NCBI GenBank assembly: GCA_031254555.1 | Contig: JAIRUF010000080.1 | Coordinates: forward strand, 1 to 5,406 | Direction of reading: 5' to 3' | From: Oscillospiraceae bacterium | Lineage (GTDB): Bacteria > Bacillota > Clostridia > Oscillospirales > Acutalibacteraceae | DNA length: 5,406 bases | In this document: positions 5,196 through 5,406 of the stretch, piece by piece | How the letters are laid out: each line of letters starts with the position of its first letter | How positions within the stretch are numbered: position 1 is the first letter of the stretch | The notes under the pieces: model-generated | Seen by the model: only the letters and a program-made list of their open reading frames with translations | Database searches by the model: none | Told to the model about the DNA's origin: nothing | Position numbers and translations under genes: made by a program

Positions 5196-5203
5196 TAAAT
5201 TTG

Positions 5204-5406
5204 ATGAATGAAAAAGTAAAAGTATTTATCAGTTCTCTGTGTGACGATGATAAATACCGTGTTGCAAGAAACTCATTGAAGCTGCTGCTCGAAAAAACCA
5301 ACATGGTTGATACTTATGTTTTTGAGCTGTCAGGCGGCAGCAGCAGAGCTGTTGTTCCTGAATATTTGAGCAAGTTGGAAGATTCGGATTTATGTATTTT
5401 TATAAT
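5204..5406 (+). CDS. DUF4062-like protein, N-terminal part (3' end outside the window)
   Basis: The frame stays open for 67 codons to the right edge. The N-terminus KVKVFISSLCDDDKYRVARN (4-23) matches the DUF4062 opening pattern as I know it: a beta strand ending in 'VFISS', then a short loop and a helix with a conserved Arg. It continues with LKLLLEK (25-31), an acidic strand end YVFEL (38-42), the SGGSSRAVVPEYL segment (43-55), and DSDLCIFI (60-67), where the family has a 'D.~i.i.g' strand. DUF4062 is a small alpha/beta domain at the N-terminus of many larger bacterial proteins, often with NTPase, repeat or other effector domains, and some of these are linked to defence. What follows here cannot be seen. 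A near-consensus promoter, leader and ribosome binding site show the gene is separately transcribed. It sits downstream of a tRNA, a common place for acquired genes. The domain call comes from pattern reading; a TIR-like or nucleoside deoxyribosyltransferase-like fold is the main alternative. Confidence 0.65.
   Translation, partial: MNEKVKVFISSLCDDDKYRVARNSLKLLLEKTNMVDTYVFELSGGSSRAVVPEYLSKLEDSDLCIFI

Larger units (their letters stand above)
4859..5203. other. 345-base intergenic region between tRNA-Arg and the DUF4062-like gene
   Basis: I find no gene that I accept in 4859-5020. Short open stretches occur in several frames (for example a 13-codon ATG ORF at 4949-4990) but lack support. From 5024 on the region holds a strong promoter, a leader of about 145 bases with inverted repeats, and a ribosome binding site for the next gene. 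No copy of the tRNA 3' end is present, so no right-hand attachment site is visible inside the window. Confidence 0.5.

Noticed and set aside
5077..5304. Minus-strand 75-residue ORF at the right edge
   Set aside because: It is antisense to the DUF4062-like gene, which has a promoter, a ribosome binding site and a domain pattern.
4817..5406. Duplicated tRNA 3' end marking an attR site
   Set aside because: No repeat of the T-arm/acceptor sequence was found downstream within the window.

Overview
This moderately AT-rich window looks like Bacillota chromosome, most likely a clostridial (Eubacteriales) lineage. The evidence is a clostridial-style class B sortase, a DUF3048/YerB-family envelope protein, AGAGG/AAGGAG-type ribosome binding sites, sigma-A-like promoters, GTG as a start codon, and a tRNA with an encoded CCA. 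No genus can be named from sequence reading alone.

Layout, left to right. (1) 2-379, + strand: the C-terminal part of a class B sortase, cut by the window edge. It is followed after 86 bases by (2) 466-1680, + strand: a 404-residue divergent CinA-like protein with a C-terminal membrane anchor. A bulged hairpin and two very short ORFs lie between them. (3) A bidirectional terminator separates this pair from (4) rsmA/ksgA (1749-2600, - strand), the 16S rRNA dimethyladenosine transferase. (5) A 326-base divergent intergenic region (2601-2926) holds a likely rsmA promoter and a 10-bp inverted repeat. It leads into (6) a dCMP deaminase-family gene (2927-3403, + strand). (7) A long bidirectional hairpin terminator separates that gene from (8) a DUF3048 (YerB-type) membrane-anchored protein (3491-4546, - strand). 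(9) Divergent from it is a tRNA-Arg(CCT) gene (4742-4816) with a near-consensus promoter and a strong terminator. (10) Beyond the tRNA, a near-consensus promoter with a ~145-base leader drives a gene cut by the right edge (5204 onward). Its N-terminus resembles the DUF4062 domain.

The genes do not form one pathway. Sortase and the CinA-like membrane protein probably share a transcript. rsmA (ribosome maturation) and dCMP deaminase (pyrimidine nucleotide metabolism) are housekeeping genes. DUF3048 is an envelope protein of unknown function. The right end looks most accessory: a tRNA gene, a common integration site, is followed by a DUF4062-like gene of a type often seen in NTPase or defence-type proteins. 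No integrase, insertion sequence or CRISPR array is visible. The two observations most worth following are the degenerate membrane-anchored CinA-like protein beside a sortase, and the DUF4062-like gene beside the tRNA.
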